A program made the position numbers and the translations under genes. A DNA stretch of 64,000 nt from contig NZ_PNCI01000007.1 in the NCBI RefSeq assembly GCF_005887095.1, forward strand, positions 1 through 64,000, given 5' to 3'. Shown here piece after piece: positions 26,151-36,563 of this stretch; the stretch's first letter is position 1, and every line of letters begins with the position of its first letter. The DNA is from Pseudoalteromonas rubra (GTDB taxonomy: Bacteria > Pseudomonadota > Gammaproteobacteria > Enterobacterales > Alteromonadaceae). Below the pieces are notes generated by a model. That model searched no databases. It saw nothing but the letters and a program-made list of their open reading frames with translations, and had not been told where the DNA came from.

Positions 26151-26175
26151 AAAAAGAGCGGGTAAAATACCCGCT
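26151..26175 (-). terminator. intrinsic terminator or attenuator between nrdA and nrdB
   Basis: On the minus strand a perfect 8-bp stem (AGCGGGTA / TACCCGCT, 3-base loop) is followed by CTTTTTTGG, a T6 tract. It starts 9 nt after the nrdA stop codon and could reduce read-through into nrdB. Confidence 0.7.
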
Positions 26176-26183
26176 AACCATGA

Positions 26184-28469
26184 TTAGATTTTACAAGCGC
26201 CGCCTGCACAATCATCGTCTTCAACCTCAGGTTTCATTTCGTCCTGAGCATCCGATGCACCGTCACGGGTGTTGTGGTAATACAGGGTTTTCACACCCAG
26301 TTTGTATGCAGTAAGCAAATCTTTAAGCAACAGCTTCATAGGTACTTTACCACCCTCAAACTTAGTAGGGTCGTAGTTCGTGTTTGCTGAGATCGTTTGA
26401 TCAACAAACTTTTGCATAATACCTACCAGACCAAGGTAACCATCGTTTGACGGGATATCCCATAGCAGCTCGTAGTTGCCCTTCAGTCTTTCGTACTCAG
26501 GCACAACTTGCTTTAGGATACCATCTTTACTGGCCTTAACGCTAATGTGACCACGCGGTGGCTCAATACCATTGGTTGCGTTTGAGATCTGAGAAGAGGT
26601 CTCAGACGGCATCAGTGCAGACAAGGTTGAGTTACGCATACCGTATTGCATGATGTCCTGACGCAGTACGTCCCAGTCAAGGTGCAGTGGCTCGTTACAG
26701 ATGTTGTCGACATCTTTCTTGTAGGTATCGATTGGCATAATACCTTTTGCGTAAGTTGTCTCATTGAACTTAGGACATGCGCCGCGTTCCTGAGCCAGCT
26801 TGTTGGACGCTTTCATCAGGTAGTACTGAATCGCTTCAAACGTTCTATGAGTCAGGCCGTTGGCACTGCCGTCTGAATATTTTACGCCATTCTTAGCCAG
26901 GTAGTAGGCGTAGTTGATAACACCAATACCCAGTGTACGACGACCCATAGTCGCATTTTTTGCCGCCGGAACAGGGTAGTCCTGGAAGTCAAGCAAGTTG
27001 TCCAAAGCGCGAACGGCCAACTCAGCTAACTCTTCAAGCTCATCCAGGCTGCTGATAGCACCCAGGTTAAAGGCCGACAGCGTACACAGGGCGATTTCGC
27101 CTTCTTCATCATTAACATGACTGAGTGGCTTAGTTGGCAGTGCAATTTCCAGGCACAAGTTAGACTGGCGAATTGGCGCAACTTTGGCATCAAACGGGCT
27201 ATGCGTGTTGCAGTGGTCTACGTTTTGAAGGTAGATACGGCCCGTACTTGCGCGTTCCTGCGCAAACATAGAGAACAGCTCAAGTGCCTTTATGCGCTTC
27301 TTACGGATAGACTCGTCTTGCTCGTATTGTACATACAGGCGCTCGAATTTGTCCTGATCTTCAAAGAAGGCATCGTACAACCCCGGTACGTCTGACGGAC
27401 TAAATAGCGTGATATAGTCATCTTTGATCAGACGCGTGTACATGGTTTTGTTGAACTGAACGCCGTAGTCGAGGTGTCTTACACGGTTTTCCTCAACACC
27501 ACGGTTGTTCTTCAGCACCAGCAGGTTTTCAACTTCCAGGTGCCAAAGTGGGTAAAACAGCGTTGCTGCTCCGCCACGTACACCACCCTGAGAGCAGCTC
27601 TTTACTGCTGTCTGGAAGTGTTTATAAAAAGGAATACATCCTGTGTGGAATGCTTCACCATTGCGAATAGGGCTACCCAGCGCACGAATTCGACCTGCGT
27701 TGACACCGATCCCTGCGCGCTGACTGACGTATTTTACGATGGCAGATGAAGTGGCGTTAATCGAATCCAGACTGTCTGCTGTTTCAATTAATACACATGA
27801 GCTGAACTGGCGCGTTGGCGTACGTACGCCCGACATAATAGGTGTCGGCAACGAAATCTTGAACTGTGAAACCGCATCGTAAAAACGCTTGATGTAGTCA
27901 AGGCGTGTTTCTTTTGGATAATCTGAAAACAGGCTGGCAGCAACCAGGATATACAGGAACTGAGCACTTTCATAGATTTCACCTGTTACACGATTCTGAA
28001 CCAGGTACTTACCTTCGAGCTGTTTTACCGCAGCATAACTGAACGACATATCACGGTCATGATCGAGGAAGTTGTTTAGCTGCTCATATTCTTCACGGGT
28101 ATAGTCGGTTAACAGACCTGCATCATAGCGCTTGTCTTCAACCAGTTTAGTCACGTGGTCGTAAAGATGAGGTGGTTCGAACTGGCCATAGGCCTTCTTG
28201 CGCAAATGGAATACAGCCAGACGCGCCGCAAGGTATTGGTAGTCTGGTGTGTCTTTTGAGATTAGATCAGCAGCGGCTTTAATGATTGTCTCATGAATGT
28301 CTTCTGTACGAATTCCATCATAAAACTGAATGTGAGACTTAAGCTCGACTTGAGAAACCGACACATTATTCAGGCCTTCGGCAGCCCAGTTTATCACTCG
28401 ATGAATTTTATCTAAATCAAGCGGCTCTTTACGGCCGTTTCGTTTACTGACAGATAATTGTTGGTTCAT
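26184..28469 (-). CDS. nrdA: ribonucleoside-diphosphate reductase 1, alpha subunit
   Basis: 761 residues, the same as E. coli NrdA, when started at the ATG giving MNQQLSVSKRNG; the frame is open 34 codons further but that part runs into the NrdR-box region. Reduces ribonucleoside diphosphates to deoxy forms. The N-terminal ATP-cone (about 5-95) gives allosteric activity control. Active-site cysteines lie in SSCVLIE, NLCLEI and CTLSAFNL; the C-terminal shuttle pair is CAGGAC. First gene of nrdAB-yfaE. Confidence 0.97.
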   Translation of the reverse strand: MNQQLSVSKRNGRKEPLDLDKIHRVINWAAEGLNNVSVSQVELKSHIQFYDGIRTEDIHETIIKAAADLISKDTPDYQYLAARLAVFHLRKKAYGQFEPPHLYDHVTKLVEDKRYDAGLLTDYTREEYEQLNNFLDHDRDMSFSYAAVKQLEGKYLVQNRVTGEIYESAQFLYILVAASLFSDYPKETRLDYIKRFYDAVSQFKISLPTPIMSGVRTPTRQFSSCVLIETADSLDSINATSSAIVKYVSQRAGIGVNAGRIRALGSPIRNGEAFHTGCIPFYKHFQTAVKSCSQGGVRGGAATLFYPLWHLEVENLLVLKNNRGVEENRVRHLDYGVQFNKTMYTRLIKDDYITLFSPSDVPGLYDAFFEDQDKFERLYVQYEQDESIRKKRIKALELFSMFAQERASTGRIYLQNVDHCNTHSPFDAKVAPIRQSNLCLEIALPTKPLSHVNDEEGEIALCTLSAFNLGAISSLDELEELAELAVRALDNLLDFQDYPVPAAKNATMGRRTLGIGVINYAYYLAKNGVKYSDGSANGLTHRTFEAIQYYLMKASNKLAQERGACPKFNETTYAKGIMPIDTYKKDVDNICNEPLHLDWDVLRQDIMQYGMRNSTLSALMPSETSSQISNATNGIEPPRGHISVKASKDGILKQVVPEYERLKGNYELLWDIPSNDGYLGLVGIMQKFVDQTISANTNYDPTKFEGGKVPMKLLLKDLLTAYKLGVKTLYYHNTRDGASDAQDEMKPEVEDDDCAGGACKI

Positions 28470-28536
28470 AGCTACGCCTGTATTCCCCCGGAATGCGGTA
28501 ATTTTCATCGCATATTCATAATTGCTTAGCATTTCA

Positions 28537-28583
28537 CCACTATATATGGTGTCCGCTAGAAAGAGGATCACAAGATAGTGGGG
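28537..28583 (-). promoter_or_regulatory. pair of NrdR boxes upstream of nrdA
   Basis: CCACTATATATGGTGT (28537-28552) matches 14 of 16 positions of the NrdR consensus acaCwAtATaTwGtgt. A weaker copy (28568-28583, TCACAAGATAGTGGGG) starts exactly 31 bp away, the three-turn spacing usual for NrdR pairs. NrdR represses ribonucleotide reductase genes according to the ATP/dATP level. Confidence 0.7.
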
Positions 28584-28620
28584 TTAGCGTCATTTTGCAA
28601 TAGAACAACTTTCTATGGAT

Positions 28621-28629
28621 TGTGGATAA
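28621..28629 (-). promoter_or_regulatory. DnaA box upstream of nrdA
   Basis: TGTGGATAA is the exact complement of the DnaA consensus TTATCCACA, about 150 bp before nrdA. DnaA is known to act on the E. coli nrdAB promoter. Confidence 0.6.
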
Positions 28630-28800
28630 CATAGGGATAATATTTTTATGTTAGCAAATACTAACCTTCTGCTATCCAACGACGCTGTAAGCAAAAAAAA
28701 ATCAACTCACACCAGTCGATTTTTCGCTTTTTTTAAGAAATTTTCGCAAATTGCACGACTGTTTTTTTTCTGCGCAAGTTTGTTCTCAATATAGTATAAA

Positions 28801-28816
28801 GCACAATATATAGTGG
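28801..28816. promoter_or_regulatory. distal NrdR-like box
   Basis: GCACAATATATAGTGG matches 14 of 16 consensus positions. A poor partner (ACACTAAATATGAGAA, 28833-28848) starts 32 bp away and overlaps the gph end. It is 264 bp from the proximal pair. Confidence 0.4.
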
Positions 28817-28835
28817 TGTTTTATTATAAATGACA

Positions 28836-29483
28836 CTAAATATGAGAAAAGATCGATTCTGGGTTAGTAAGATCCAGATCCGCAGACCAGCTGTGTGCCT
28901 CTTCCAGGGATGGAATGAAGCCCCATAAGGCTGCCGCTGACCTCATACCAGCCGCTTTGGCCGCAGCAATATCTCGAGCAGCGTCTCCTACATATATACA
29001 TTGCTCAGGATTAACCCCCAGTTTTTCGGCCACAAGCAGCAGCGGCTCGGGGTGGGGTTTGGCAACGGTTAATGTATCGCCACAGACAACGACCTCAATG
29101 TCTCTGAGTACGGCGATTTGCGCCAGCAAGGGCAGGGTCAGAAAGGTTGGCTTGTTGGTCATGATGCCCGTTTTAATCCCTTTCTGCGCAAGAGTCTCTA
29201 ATAAAGACTCAACCCCTGTAAAACAGTGTGAGTGAACCGCGAGGTTCTGTGCATAGTAGTCGAGGACTTCCTGTTTCAGGGTTTCGAAGTCGAATTCAGT
29301 GAGTTTGTCACCAAAGCCAACTTCCAATAATGCTTTTACACCATTGGAGATAGCCGGGCTATACACAGCGCGATCGACTTGCGCCATACCGTGTTTTTTC
29401 AAAACGTGGTTCAGTGCACAGCCTAAGTCATCACTGGTATCGAGCAATGTGCCGTCGAGGTCAAATATTACAGCCTGTGTCAT
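28836..29483 (-). CDS. gph: HAD-superfamily phosphatase (Gph / MupP type)
   Basis: 215 residues. HAD motifs: nucleophile DLDGTLLDT, Thr/Ser in GIMTNKP, Lys in VAKPHP and acid pair in YVGDAARD. The cap follows the phosphoglycolate phosphatase pattern. Next to ubiG and gyrA, this is also the location of mupP (N-acetylmuramate 6-phosphate phosphatase) in Pseudomonas, so the substrate may be phosphoglycolate or MurNAc-6-P; the sequence does not decide. The start overlaps the ubiG stop by four bases. Confidence 0.8.
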   Translation of the reverse strand: MTQAVIFDLDGTLLDTSDDLGCALNHVLKKHGMAQVDRAVYSPAISNGVKALLEVGFGDKLTEFDFETLKQEVLDYYAQNLAVHSHCFTGVESLLETLAQKGIKTGIMTNKPTFLTLPLLAQIAVLRDIEVVVCGDTLTVAKPHPEPLLLVAEKLGVNPEQCIYVGDAARDIAAAKAAGMRSAAALWGFIPSLEEAHSWSADLDLTNPESIFSHI

Positions 29484-30190
29484 GCGAGCTTCTCAAAATG
29501 TAGTAGGTAATTGACACTGACATCATTGGTCAGTGTAAAGGTTTTGCCAAACGGGTTGTAGTTGATCCCGGCAGCACGACGTACTTTCAGGCCTTCTGCT
29601 TCAGCCCAGCCAATCAAAGTTGAGGGGCGAATAAATTTATTGTGGTCATGGGTACCTGGAGGCACCATTTTTAATACTCGCTCCGCAGCAACGACAGCAA
29701 GTAAGAACGCCTTATGGGTTTTATTCAATGTCGAAAAAAACACATCAGCTCCGGGCTTGGCTGCTTTTGCAACCGCTGCAACGATAGATGCAGGATCAGG
29801 TACGTGTTCCAACATCTCCATACAGGTGACTACGTCAAACTGCTCGGGGTGGTGTGCAGCAAATTCTTCGGCAGCCACTTTACGGTAGTCTATGCTCACC
29901 CCCGCTTCGAGTGCGTGTAATTTAGCAACGTTTAACGGTTCCTGGCCCAAATCAATACCGTGTGCTTTTGCGCCAAGCTTTGCCATGCTTTCGGTCAGAA
30001 TGCCACCTCCACAGCCCACATCCAGCACATTTTTCTCAAATAACCCGCCACAGCGGTCATTGATAAAATCTAATCGCAGCGGATTAATATCGTGCAGCGG
30101 CTTAAATTCACCGTCGCGATCCCACCAGCGTTCTGCTATCTCTTCAAATTTCGCAATTTCACTTAAATCTACATTTTGATGTTCGGTCAT
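29480..30190 (-). CDS. ubiG: ubiquinone biosynthesis O-methyltransferase
   Basis: 236 residues. Performs both O-methylations of ubiquinone synthesis using S-adenosylmethionine. Signature features: [20 protein letters not shown] at the N-terminus, motif [17 protein letters not shown], and [11 protein letters not shown]. coli UbiG is 240 residues. It is divergent from gyrA, as in many gamma-proteobacteria, and overlaps the downstream phosphatase by ATGA. Confidence 0.95.
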   Translation of the reverse strand: MTEHQNVDLSEIAKFEEIAERWWDRDGEFKPLHDINPLRLDFINDRCGGLFEKNVLDVGCGGGILTESMAKLGAKAHGIDLGQEPLNVAKLHALEAGVSIDYRKVAAEEFAAHHPEQFDVVTCMEMLEHVPDPASIVAAVAKAAKPGADVFFSTLNKTHKAFLLAVVAAERVLKMVPPGTHDHNKFIRPSTLIGWAEAEGLKVRRAAGINYNPFGKTFTLTNDVSVNYLLHFEKLA

Positions 30191-30372
30191 AAAAAACTTC
30201 CTCGTTGAGCTGAGGGCATTCTATCGGTATTGGATTAAATTTCCGAGTGATTTAGCCACTGCATTAGGGCAGAAACTATGATAGTATCCCCAGTCGAACT
30301 AATAATAATTGAGCCTTTTGATGTCCATAGTGTGACACAAAAGGGAAAGACTCTGAAGGAAAGTGGTATTAA

Positions 30373-33036
30373 ATGACTGATCTTGCCAATGAAATCCTCC
30401 CGGTCAATATCGAAGACGAATTGAAAAATTCCTACCTTGATTACGCGATGAGCGTTATCGTTGGACGTGCGTTACCGGATGTCCGCGATGGCCTGAAACC
30501 TGTGCACCGTCGCGTGTTATTCGCAATGAACGAGTTGCGTAACGACTGGAACAAACCTTATAAGAAATCAGCCCGTGTTGTGGGCGACGTGATCGGTAAA
30601 TACCACCCGCATGGTGATAGTGCGGTTTACGATACTATAGTTCGTATGGCACAGCCTTTCTCACTTCGCTACATGCTGGTGGATGGTCAGGGTAACTTCG
30701 GTTCTGTCGATGGTGACTCGGCAGCTGCGATGCGTTATACCGAAGTTCGTATGGCGAAAATGTCTCACGAGCTGTTGGCAGACCTGGAAAAAGAAACCGT
30801 TGATTACGTGCCAAACTACGATGGCACAGAACAAATTCCTGATGTGTTACCAACAAAAGTCCCTAACTTACTGGTGAACGGTTCGTCTGGTATCGCGGTT
30901 GGTATGGCGACAAACATTCCGCCTCACAACCTGACTGAAGTGATCAACGGCTGCCTGGCTGTGATCCAAAACCCGGATATCACCATCGATGAGCTGATTG
31001 ATTATATTCCGGGTCCGGATTTCCCGACCGCAGCTATCATCAACGGCAAAAAAGGCATTGAACAGGCCTATAAAACCGGCCGCGGTAAAGTCTATATCCG
31101 TGCCCGTGCTGAAATCGAAACCGATGAGAAAACCGGCAAAGAAACCATCATTGTCAACGAGATCCCATATCAGGTTAACAAAGCGCGTTTGATTGAGAAA
31201 ATCGCCGAGCTGGTTAAAGACAAGAAGGTAGAAGGGATCAGCGCACTGCGTGACGAATCTGATAAAGACGGTATGCGCATCGTTATTGAGATCAAACGTG
31301 GTGAAGTGGGCGAAGTTGTTCTGAACAACCTGTATGCTCAAACTCAGCTGCAAACTGTCTTTGGTATCAACATGGTTGCGCTGGATAACAATCAGCCTAA
31401 GTGTTTCAACCTCAAAGAAATGCTCGAAGCCTTTATTGTTCACCGCCGTGAAGTGGTTACGCGTCGTACCGTTTATGACCTGCGTAAAGCACGTGATCGT
31501 GCGCACACGCTTGAAGGTCTGGCAATTGCGCTGGCGAACATCGACCCGATTATTGAGCTTATCCGTAAGTCACCGACTCCGGCAGAAGCAAAAGCAGCAC
31601 TAACCGCACGTTCATGGGAGCTGGGTTCTGTGCGCTCTATGCTGGAGCGTGCTGGCGAAGAGAACGTGGCACGCCCAGACTGGCTGGATGCTGAGCTGGG
31701 GATCCGTGATGGCCAGTACTATCTGTCAGAGCAACAGGCTCAGGCTATTCTTGATTTACGCTTACACAAGCTCACAGGCCTTGAGCATGAAAAGATTCTG
31801 GGTGAATACCAGGAGCTGCTAGATCTAATTGCTGAGCTACTCTTTATTTTGTCATCACCAGATCGTCTGATGGAAGTGATCCGTGACGAGCTGGCGGAAA
31901 TAAAGGAAAACTATGGCGATGACCGTCGTACTGAGATTTCTGCGGCAGCGCACGATATTAGCCTGGAAGATCTGATCAACGAAGAAGATGTGGTTGTGAC
32001 CCTGTCTCACGAAGGCTATGTGAAATATCAGCCTCTGTCTGATTACGAAGCGCAGCGTCGTGGTGGTAAAGGTAAAGCGGCAACTAAGATGAAGGATGAA
32101 GACTTCATTGAGCGTTTGCTGGTTGCCAATACCCACGATACTATTCTGTGTTTCTCAACATCAGGACGCCTGTACTGGCTGAAAGTGTATCAGTTACCTC
32201 TGGCATCGCGTGCTGCGCGTGGTAAGCCAATCGTTAACTTACTGCCACTGGAAGCCGACGAGCGTATCACCACGATTCTGCCGGTTAAACAGTATGAAGA
32301 CGATAAATTTGTACTGATGGCGACGGCCAATGGTGTAGTGAAGAAGACGCCTCTGACAGCATACAGCCGTCAACGTGCAAGCGGGATTATCGCGATTAAC
32401 CTGAATGACGGTGATAACCTGATCGGTGCAGATATCACTGATGGCACAAACGACATCATGCTATTCACTGACCATGGTAAAGTCGTTCGCTTCAACGAGA
32501 AGCTGCGCGATTCAGAAACCGGTGAAGTGAAGATCGACCCTGAAACTGGCGAAGAAATGATGGCGCTGCGCCCTATGGGTCGTACTGCGACAGGTGTTCG
32601 CGGCATCAAGATGCCTGATGACGTCAAAGTGGTTTCGTTAATTGTGCCTAAGAATGACGGTGCCATTCTAACCGTGACTGAAAACGGGTATGGTAAGCGT
32701 ACGCCACTTGAGGAGTATCCGGCGAAGAGCCGTGCAACTCAGGGGGTTGTGTCAATTAAGGTGACTGAGCGCAACGGTCGCGTCGTTGGGGCCGTACAGG
32801 TTCAGGACAATGACGAAATCATGCTGATCTCTAATCGTGGCACTCTGGTCCGTACCCGAGTCAACGAGGTATCTACCGTTGGACGTAATACTCAGGGCGT
32901 TATCCTGATCAGAACGGTTGACGACGAGCAGGTAGTTGGTTTACAACGTATCGAAGAGATTGAAATCGACGACACCCTGGAAGGGGAAGCAGAGCTTGTT
33001 GAAACGCCTGACACTGATGAGCAGGCGCCAGAGTAA
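30373..33036 (+). CDS. gyrA: DNA gyrase subunit A
   Basis: 887 residues (E. coli 875). With GyrB it introduces negative supercoils. The breakage-reunion domain contains the catalytic Tyr in [11 protein letters not shown]; the quinolone-resistance region reads [17 protein letters not shown] with Ser83 and Asp87, the sensitive form. The GyrA-box in the C-terminal pinwheel is QRRGGKGK. An acidic tail (about 20 residues after residue 865) ends the protein. A short upstream region is shared with divergent ubiG, and a strong terminator follows. Confidence 0.98.
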   Translation: MTDLANEILPVNIEDELKNSYLDYAMSVIVGRALPDVRDGLKPVHRRVLFAMNELRNDWNKPYKKSARVVGDVIGKYHPHGDSAVYDTIVRMAQPFSLRYMLVDGQGNFGSVDGDSAAAMRYTEVRMAKMSHELLADLEKETVDYVPNYDGTEQIPDVLPTKVPNLLVNGSSGIAVGMATNIPPHNLTEVINGCLAVIQNPDITIDELIDYIPGPDFPTAAIINGKKGIEQAYKTGRGKVYIRARAEIETDEKTGKETIIVNEIPYQVNKARLIEKIAELVKDKKVEGISALRDESDKDGMRIVIEIKRGEVGEVVLNNLYAQTQLQTVFGINMVALDNNQPKCFNLKEMLEAFIVHRREVVTRRTVYDLRKARDRAHTLEGLAIALANIDPIIELIRKSPTPAEAKAALTARSWELGSVRSMLERAGEENVARPDWLDAELGIRDGQYYLSEQQAQAILDLRLHKLTGLEHEKILGEYQELLDLIAELLFILSSPDRLMEVIRDELAEIKENYGDDRRTEISAAAHDISLEDLINEEDVVVTLSHEGYVKYQPLSDYEAQRRGGKGKAATKMKDEDFIERLLVANTHDTILCFSTSGRLYWLKVYQLPLASRAARGKPIVNLLPLEADERITTILPVKQYEDDKFVLMATANGVVKKTPLTAYSRQRASGIIAINLNDGDNLIGADITDGTNDIMLFTDHGKVVRFNEKLRDSETGEVKIDPETGEEMMALRPMGRTATGVRGIKMPDDVKVVSLIVPKNDGAILTVTENGYGKRTPLEEYPAKSRATQGVVSIKVTERNGRVVGAVQVQDNDEIMLISNRGTLVRTRVNEVSTVGRNTQGVILIRTVDDEQVVGLQRIEEIEIDDTLEGEAELVETPDTDEQAPE

Positions 33037-33050
33037 TCTGGTTCAAGATA

Positions 33051-33077
33051 AAAAAGCGGCTTAGGCCGCTTTTTTAT
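33051..33077 (+). terminator. intrinsic terminator of gyrA
   Basis: Perfect 10-bp stem AAAAAGCGGC / GCCGCTTTTT with loop TTAG and further T, 14 bp after the gyrA stop. Confidence 0.92.
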
Positions 33078-33180
33078 TCTCCGACGTCTACAGTCTGGGC
33101 GCAACATCACAAACAATGTGCCCGTGAAAGATAATTAAGCACACTGCCTGGTGCAGTATAAAAACTGGAATGAGGAAACT

Positions 33181-34263
33181 ATGAGCGTTTATAACTTTTG
33201 TGCCGGTCCGGCGATGCTGCCACCTGCTGTTATGAAAAAAGCCCAGCAAGAATTTATTAACTGGCAGAATCTTGGCGTCTCTGTGATGGAGATTAGCCAT
33301 CGTTCAGCGCCATTTCTGGAACTGGCCCGTGAATGTGAAGCAAGTCTTCGCCGTCTGATGAATATTTCAGATGAGTTTGAGGTGTTGTTTATGCACGGCG
33401 GCGGTCGCGGCCATTTTGCGGCAGTGCCTCTTAACTTGCACCAGGACGACGCACCCGGTGTTTACATTGAAAATGGTATCTGGTCCTGCGGCGCGACCAA
33501 AGAAGGTCAAAAATTCACTCAGGTCGAGGCGATTGATATCCGACGAGATCAGGATGGTGTTTTTGACGTGCTGCCTGTGTCGCAGTGGGATTTACCTGAA
33601 AATGCAGCATATATTCACTATTGTCCTAATGAAACCATTGATGGCATAGAGCTATTTGATGTACCAAAGCATCCAACCGCGCCGATTGTCGCAGATATGT
33701 CTTCAAATATTCTGTCGCGTGAAATGAACGTAGATGACTTTGATCTGATTTATGCCGGTGCACAGAAAAACATAGGCCCATCAGGGCTGAGTATTGCCAT
33801 TGTACGCAAGACTCTGCTTGAGCGAAAAGGTCTGCCAAGACCTGCAATTCTGGATTACGCGATTGAAGCGCAACAGCAAAGCATGTACAACACGCCACCC
33901 ACGTTTGCCTGGTATCTGGCCGCTGAAGTATTTAAATATCTCGAGTCAATTGGTGGTGTTAAGGCGATGGAAGCGCACAATAAAGAAAAAGCAGCGCTGC
34001 TGTACGATTACATCGACAGTTCTTCTTTCTACCTGAACAAGGTTGCTAAACACTGCCGTTCTCTGATGAATGTGCCATTCTGGTTGAACGATGAATTGTT
34101 GAATGAGAAATTTCTGTCACAGGCACAGGAAAACGGCCTGATTGCATTGGAAGGTCACCGTTTTGTGGGTGGCATGCGAGCCAGTATCTACAATGCGATG
34201 CCTATTGAAGGGATCAAAGCGCTGATCGCATTTATGGAAAAGTTTGCTCAGGAGAACAGCTGA
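33181..34263 (+). CDS. serC: phosphoserine aminotransferase
   Basis: 360 residues from the ATG at 33181 ([21 protein letters not shown] ribosome site); an earlier in-frame ATG at 33151 lacks one. PLP enzyme of serine synthesis and of pyridoxine synthesis. The PLP lysine is in [12 protein letters not shown], and [15 protein letters not shown] lies in the phosphate-binding part. The stop overlaps the aroA start (TGATG), the widespread serC-aroA operon. Confidence 0.96.
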   Translation: MSVYNFCAGPAMLPPAVMKKAQQEFINWQNLGVSVMEISHRSAPFLELARECEASLRRLMNISDEFEVLFMHGGGRGHFAAVPLNLHQDDAPGVYIENGIWSCGATKEGQKFTQVEAIDIRRDQDGVFDVLPVSQWDLPENAAYIHYCPNETIDGIELFDVPKHPTAPIVADMSSNILSREMNVDDFDLIYAGAQKNIGPSGLSIAIVRKTLLERKGLPRPAILDYAIEAQQQSMYNTPPTFAWYLAAEVFKYLESIGGVKAMEAHNKEKAALLYDYIDSSSFYLNKVAKHCRSLMNVPFWLNDELLNEKFLSQAQENGLIALEGHRFVGGMRASIYNAMPIEGIKALIAFMEKFAQENS

Positions 34264-35540
34264 TGGAGCAACTCAAGCTTAATGCAATTAGCAAAGTGAA
34301 CGGTAGTGTCACCTTGCCCGGCTCTAAGAGCTTGTCAAACCGGGTTTTATTACTGGCAGCCTTGTGTGATGGTGTCACACAAGTGAACAATCTGCTCGAT
34401 AGTGACGATATTCGCCATATGCTGTTAGCGCTTGCAGAGATGGGCGTGAATGTTGAGTTAAGTGCGGACAAAACGTCTGCTCGTGTCTATGGTCAGGGCG
34501 GACGTTTCAAATCGCCGTCTGAGGCATTATTTTTGGGTAACGCGGGAACCGCGTTCAGGCCACTGACCGCCGTGCTGGCGGCATCTCAGGGCCAGTTCAC
34601 CCTGATAGGTGAACCCAGAATGGAGGAGCGTCCCATTGGTCACCTGGTTGATGCGCTACATACCTTAGGTGCCGACATAAAATATTTGAAAAATAAAGAC
34701 TACCCTCCGCTACAGGTCAACGGGGATGCCATTGAGGGGGGAGACGTTGAAATCGACGGCAGCATTTCAAGTCAGTTTCTGACGGCTCTGCTTATGGCTG
34801 CACCACTGTTTGTCAAGGACACCACCATTCGGATCAAGGGTGAGCTGGTTTCAAAACCCTACATAGACATAACGCTGGGTGTGATGGCGCAGTTTGGCGT
34901 TACGGTTGAGCATGACAACTATCAGGTATTTCATGTTAAAGGCCAGCAGGGTTATGTTTCTCCAGGTAGCATCATGGTTGAAGGTGACGCATCGTCGGCA
35001 TCTTACTTTATCGCCGCAGCGGCTATTGCAGGCGGCGAAATCGAAATCAATGGGGTCGGGCGCAAGAGTGTTCAGGGGGACATCGGCTTTGCTTCTGTGA
35101 TGGAGCAAGTCGGGGCGGTAATTGATTGGCACGACGAAAAACTGGTGGTTCGTAAAGGGGAGCTCAATGGGGTCGATATTGATGCCAACGCGATTCCTGA
35201 CGCTGCAATGACATTGGCGACCGTTGCTTTGTTTGCAAAGGGCAAAACGGCAATTCGTAACATCTACAACTGGCGTGTTAAAGAAACGGATCGTTTATAC
35301 GCCATGGCAACGGAGCTTAAAAAGGTCGGTGCTGAGGTAGTAGAAGGACACGATTTCATCGAAATCACACCGCCTGCGGCTTTCCGCCTGGCTGAGATCG
35401 ATACCTATAATGATCACCGCATTGCCATGTGTTTCTCCATGGTGGCCGTGGGTGGGGTGGATGTAGTCATTAATGACCCCGGCTGTACAGCGAAAACCTT
35501 CCCAACTTATTTTGACGTTTTGTCTTCGGTTAGTCAGTAA
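34263..35540 (+). CDS. aroA: 3-phosphoshikimate 1-carboxyvinyltransferase (EPSP synthase)
   Basis: 425 residues (E. coli 427). Joins phosphoenolpyruvate to shikimate 3-phosphate in the sixth step of aromatic amino-acid synthesis. Class I features: [30 protein letters not shown] and [10 protein letters not shown]; the glycine of GNAGTA is kept, the glyphosate-sensitive state. C-terminal catalytic parts include RVKETDRL and [12 protein letters not shown]. Coupled to serC by a one-base overlap. Confidence 0.96.
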   Translation: MEQLKLNAISKVNGSVTLPGSKSLSNRVLLLAALCDGVTQVNNLLDSDDIRHMLLALAEMGVNVELSADKTSARVYGQGGRFKSPSEALFLGNAGTAFRPLTAVLAASQGQFTLIGEPRMEERPIGHLVDALHTLGADIKYLKNKDYPPLQVNGDAIEGGDVEIDGSISSQFLTALLMAAPLFVKDTTIRIKGELVSKPYIDITLGVMAQFGVTVEHDNYQVFHVKGQQGYVSPGSIMVEGDASSASYFIAAAAIAGGEIEINGVGRKSVQGDIGFASVMEQVGAVIDWHDEKLVVRKGELNGVDIDANAIPDAAMTLATVALFAKGKTAIRNIYNWRVKETDRLYAMATELKKVGAEVVEGHDFIEITPPAAFRLAEIDTYNDHRIAMCFSMVAVGGVDVVINDPGCTAKTFPTYFDVLSSVSQ

Positions 35541-35591
35541 CACCGGAACGACTGTTTGGTCGCTTTAGGTAACTGAAATTTAGCCGCTCTC

Positions 35592-35622
35592 AGGCAACTT
35601 GTTACTTATGAACAGGTTGCCT
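35592..35622. other. 12-bp hairpin after aroA, no T tract
   Basis: AGGCAACTTGTT pairs with AACAGGTTGCCT (one G-U pair, 7-base loop), 51 bp after the aroA stop. The following bases GTCATGCC are not T-rich. Confidence 0.5.
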
Positions 35623-35714
35623 GTCATGCCATCTCACTCACCATTGTTTGCACTGTAAATTTAAAATCAAACAAAAAGTTACATGTCAATAAGGATCTAT
35701 TCAGTAAACTTGCG

Positions 35715-35720
35715 TATAAT
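35715..35720 (+). promoter_or_regulatory. -10 element upstream of cmk
   Basis: TATAAT 39 bp before the cmk start, within TTGCGTATAATAC. No good -35 is seen at the standard spacing. Confidence 0.4.
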
Positions 35721-35759
35721 ACTGCCGTTAATTTTTGGTGTGCATTTCGGGAGGTTTAA

Positions 35760-36467
35760 ATGCAGGCTGCAATGCCAGTAATCACCGTGGACGGCCCAAG
35801 CGGCTCAGGTAAAGGAACGGTTTGTCGTTTGCTTGCCGAAAAGCTCGATTGGGACGTGTTGGATAGTGGCGCTATTTATCGCGTTTTATCTTTGGCCGCT
35901 ATTCATCATCATATTGCACTCGATAACGAAGAGGCTTTAGTGCCGCTTGCCGCGAATCTGGATGTTCAGTTTCCAATCGATGGCGTTACGAAAAAAATTA
36001 AAGTGATACTTGAAGGTGAGGACGTTACACATACGATCCGCAATGAGGAAGTGGGCGCAGCTGCGTCAAAAATAGCCGCATTACCCCGGGTTCGTGAAGC
36101 ACTATTGCGTCGTCAAAGAGCTTTTCGCAGTGAAAGTGGTTTGATTGCCGATGGTAGAGATATGGGTACGGTCGTTTTCCCAAAAGCAGAATTGAAAATT
36201 TATTTAACAGCCAGTGCACAAGAGCGTGCAAAGCGTCGTTATCTGGAGTTGAAGGATAAAGACCTGGATGTTACACTAGATGGTCTTTTAAGCGAGATTG
36301 AAGCTCGTGATGACCGCGATATGAACCGCAAAGTCGCCCCTTTGGTGCCAGCGGAGGATGCTATTGTGGTCGATACAACTGAATTAGATGCAGAACAAGT
36401 GTTTGCGAAAGTAATCTCTTTGGTTCAAGAGGCGATTGCCGCTGGTAAGTTGCCCGCATCGAACTAG
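35760..36467 (+). CDS. cmk: cytidylate kinase
   Basis: 235 residues. Phosphorylates CMP and dCMP with ATP. P-loop [25 protein letters not shown], the NMP-binding [14 protein letters not shown], and RDDRDMNR are all present. The ribosome site GGGAGG is 6 nt from ATG. It precedes rpsA, the typical cmk-rpsA order of gamma-proteobacteria. Confidence 0.96.
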   Translation: MQAAMPVITVDGPSGSGKGTVCRLLAEKLDWDVLDSGAIYRVLSLAAIHHHIALDNEEALVPLAANLDVQFPIDGVTKKIKVILEGEDVTHTIRNEEVGAAASKIAALPRVREALLRRQRAFRSESGLIADGRDMGTVVFPKAELKIYLTASAQERAKRRYLELKDKDLDVTLDGLLSEIEARDDRDMNRKVAPLVPAEDAIVVDTTELDAEQVFAKVISLVQEAIAAGKLPASN

Positions 36468-36479
36468 ATTTTTTTACCG

Positions 36480-36563
36480 CGTTGGCAGGAAGCCGACGTT
36501 ATATTAACCACCCCATGCAGCATGGTTGCTAATTGGAATGTTTATTTATGAGACGTATTTAGT
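36480..36563 (+). promoter_or_regulatory. structured leader of rpsA, probable S1 autoregulation site
   Basis: A 7-bp hairpin (CGTTGGC / GCCGACG) with loop AGGAA is followed by a small hairpin (CCATG / CATGG) and TTGGAA; the start codon has only a weak SD. Enterobacterial rpsA leaders have GGA-loop hairpins in place of a strong SD and are repressed by S1. The likeness is structural, judged by eye. Confidence 0.5.

Larger units (their letters stand above)
28470..28835. other. 366-bp control region upstream of nrdA
   Basis: Non-coding. Contains a pair of NrdR boxes near nrdA, a consensus DnaA box and a further NrdR-like box near the gph end, all listed separately. It is A/T-rich, with T and A runs at 28690-28770. 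No clear -35/-10 pair could be chosen. Confidence 0.6.

Noticed and set aside
28836..29483. Naming the HAD phosphatase mupP from its place next to ubiG and gyrA
   Set aside because: No other MurNAc recycling genes (amgK, murU) are in the window, and motifs do not separate Gph from MupP.
30619..30650. Quinolone resistance mutation in gyrA
   Set aside because: Residues 83 and 87 are Ser and Asp, the wild-type sensitive state.
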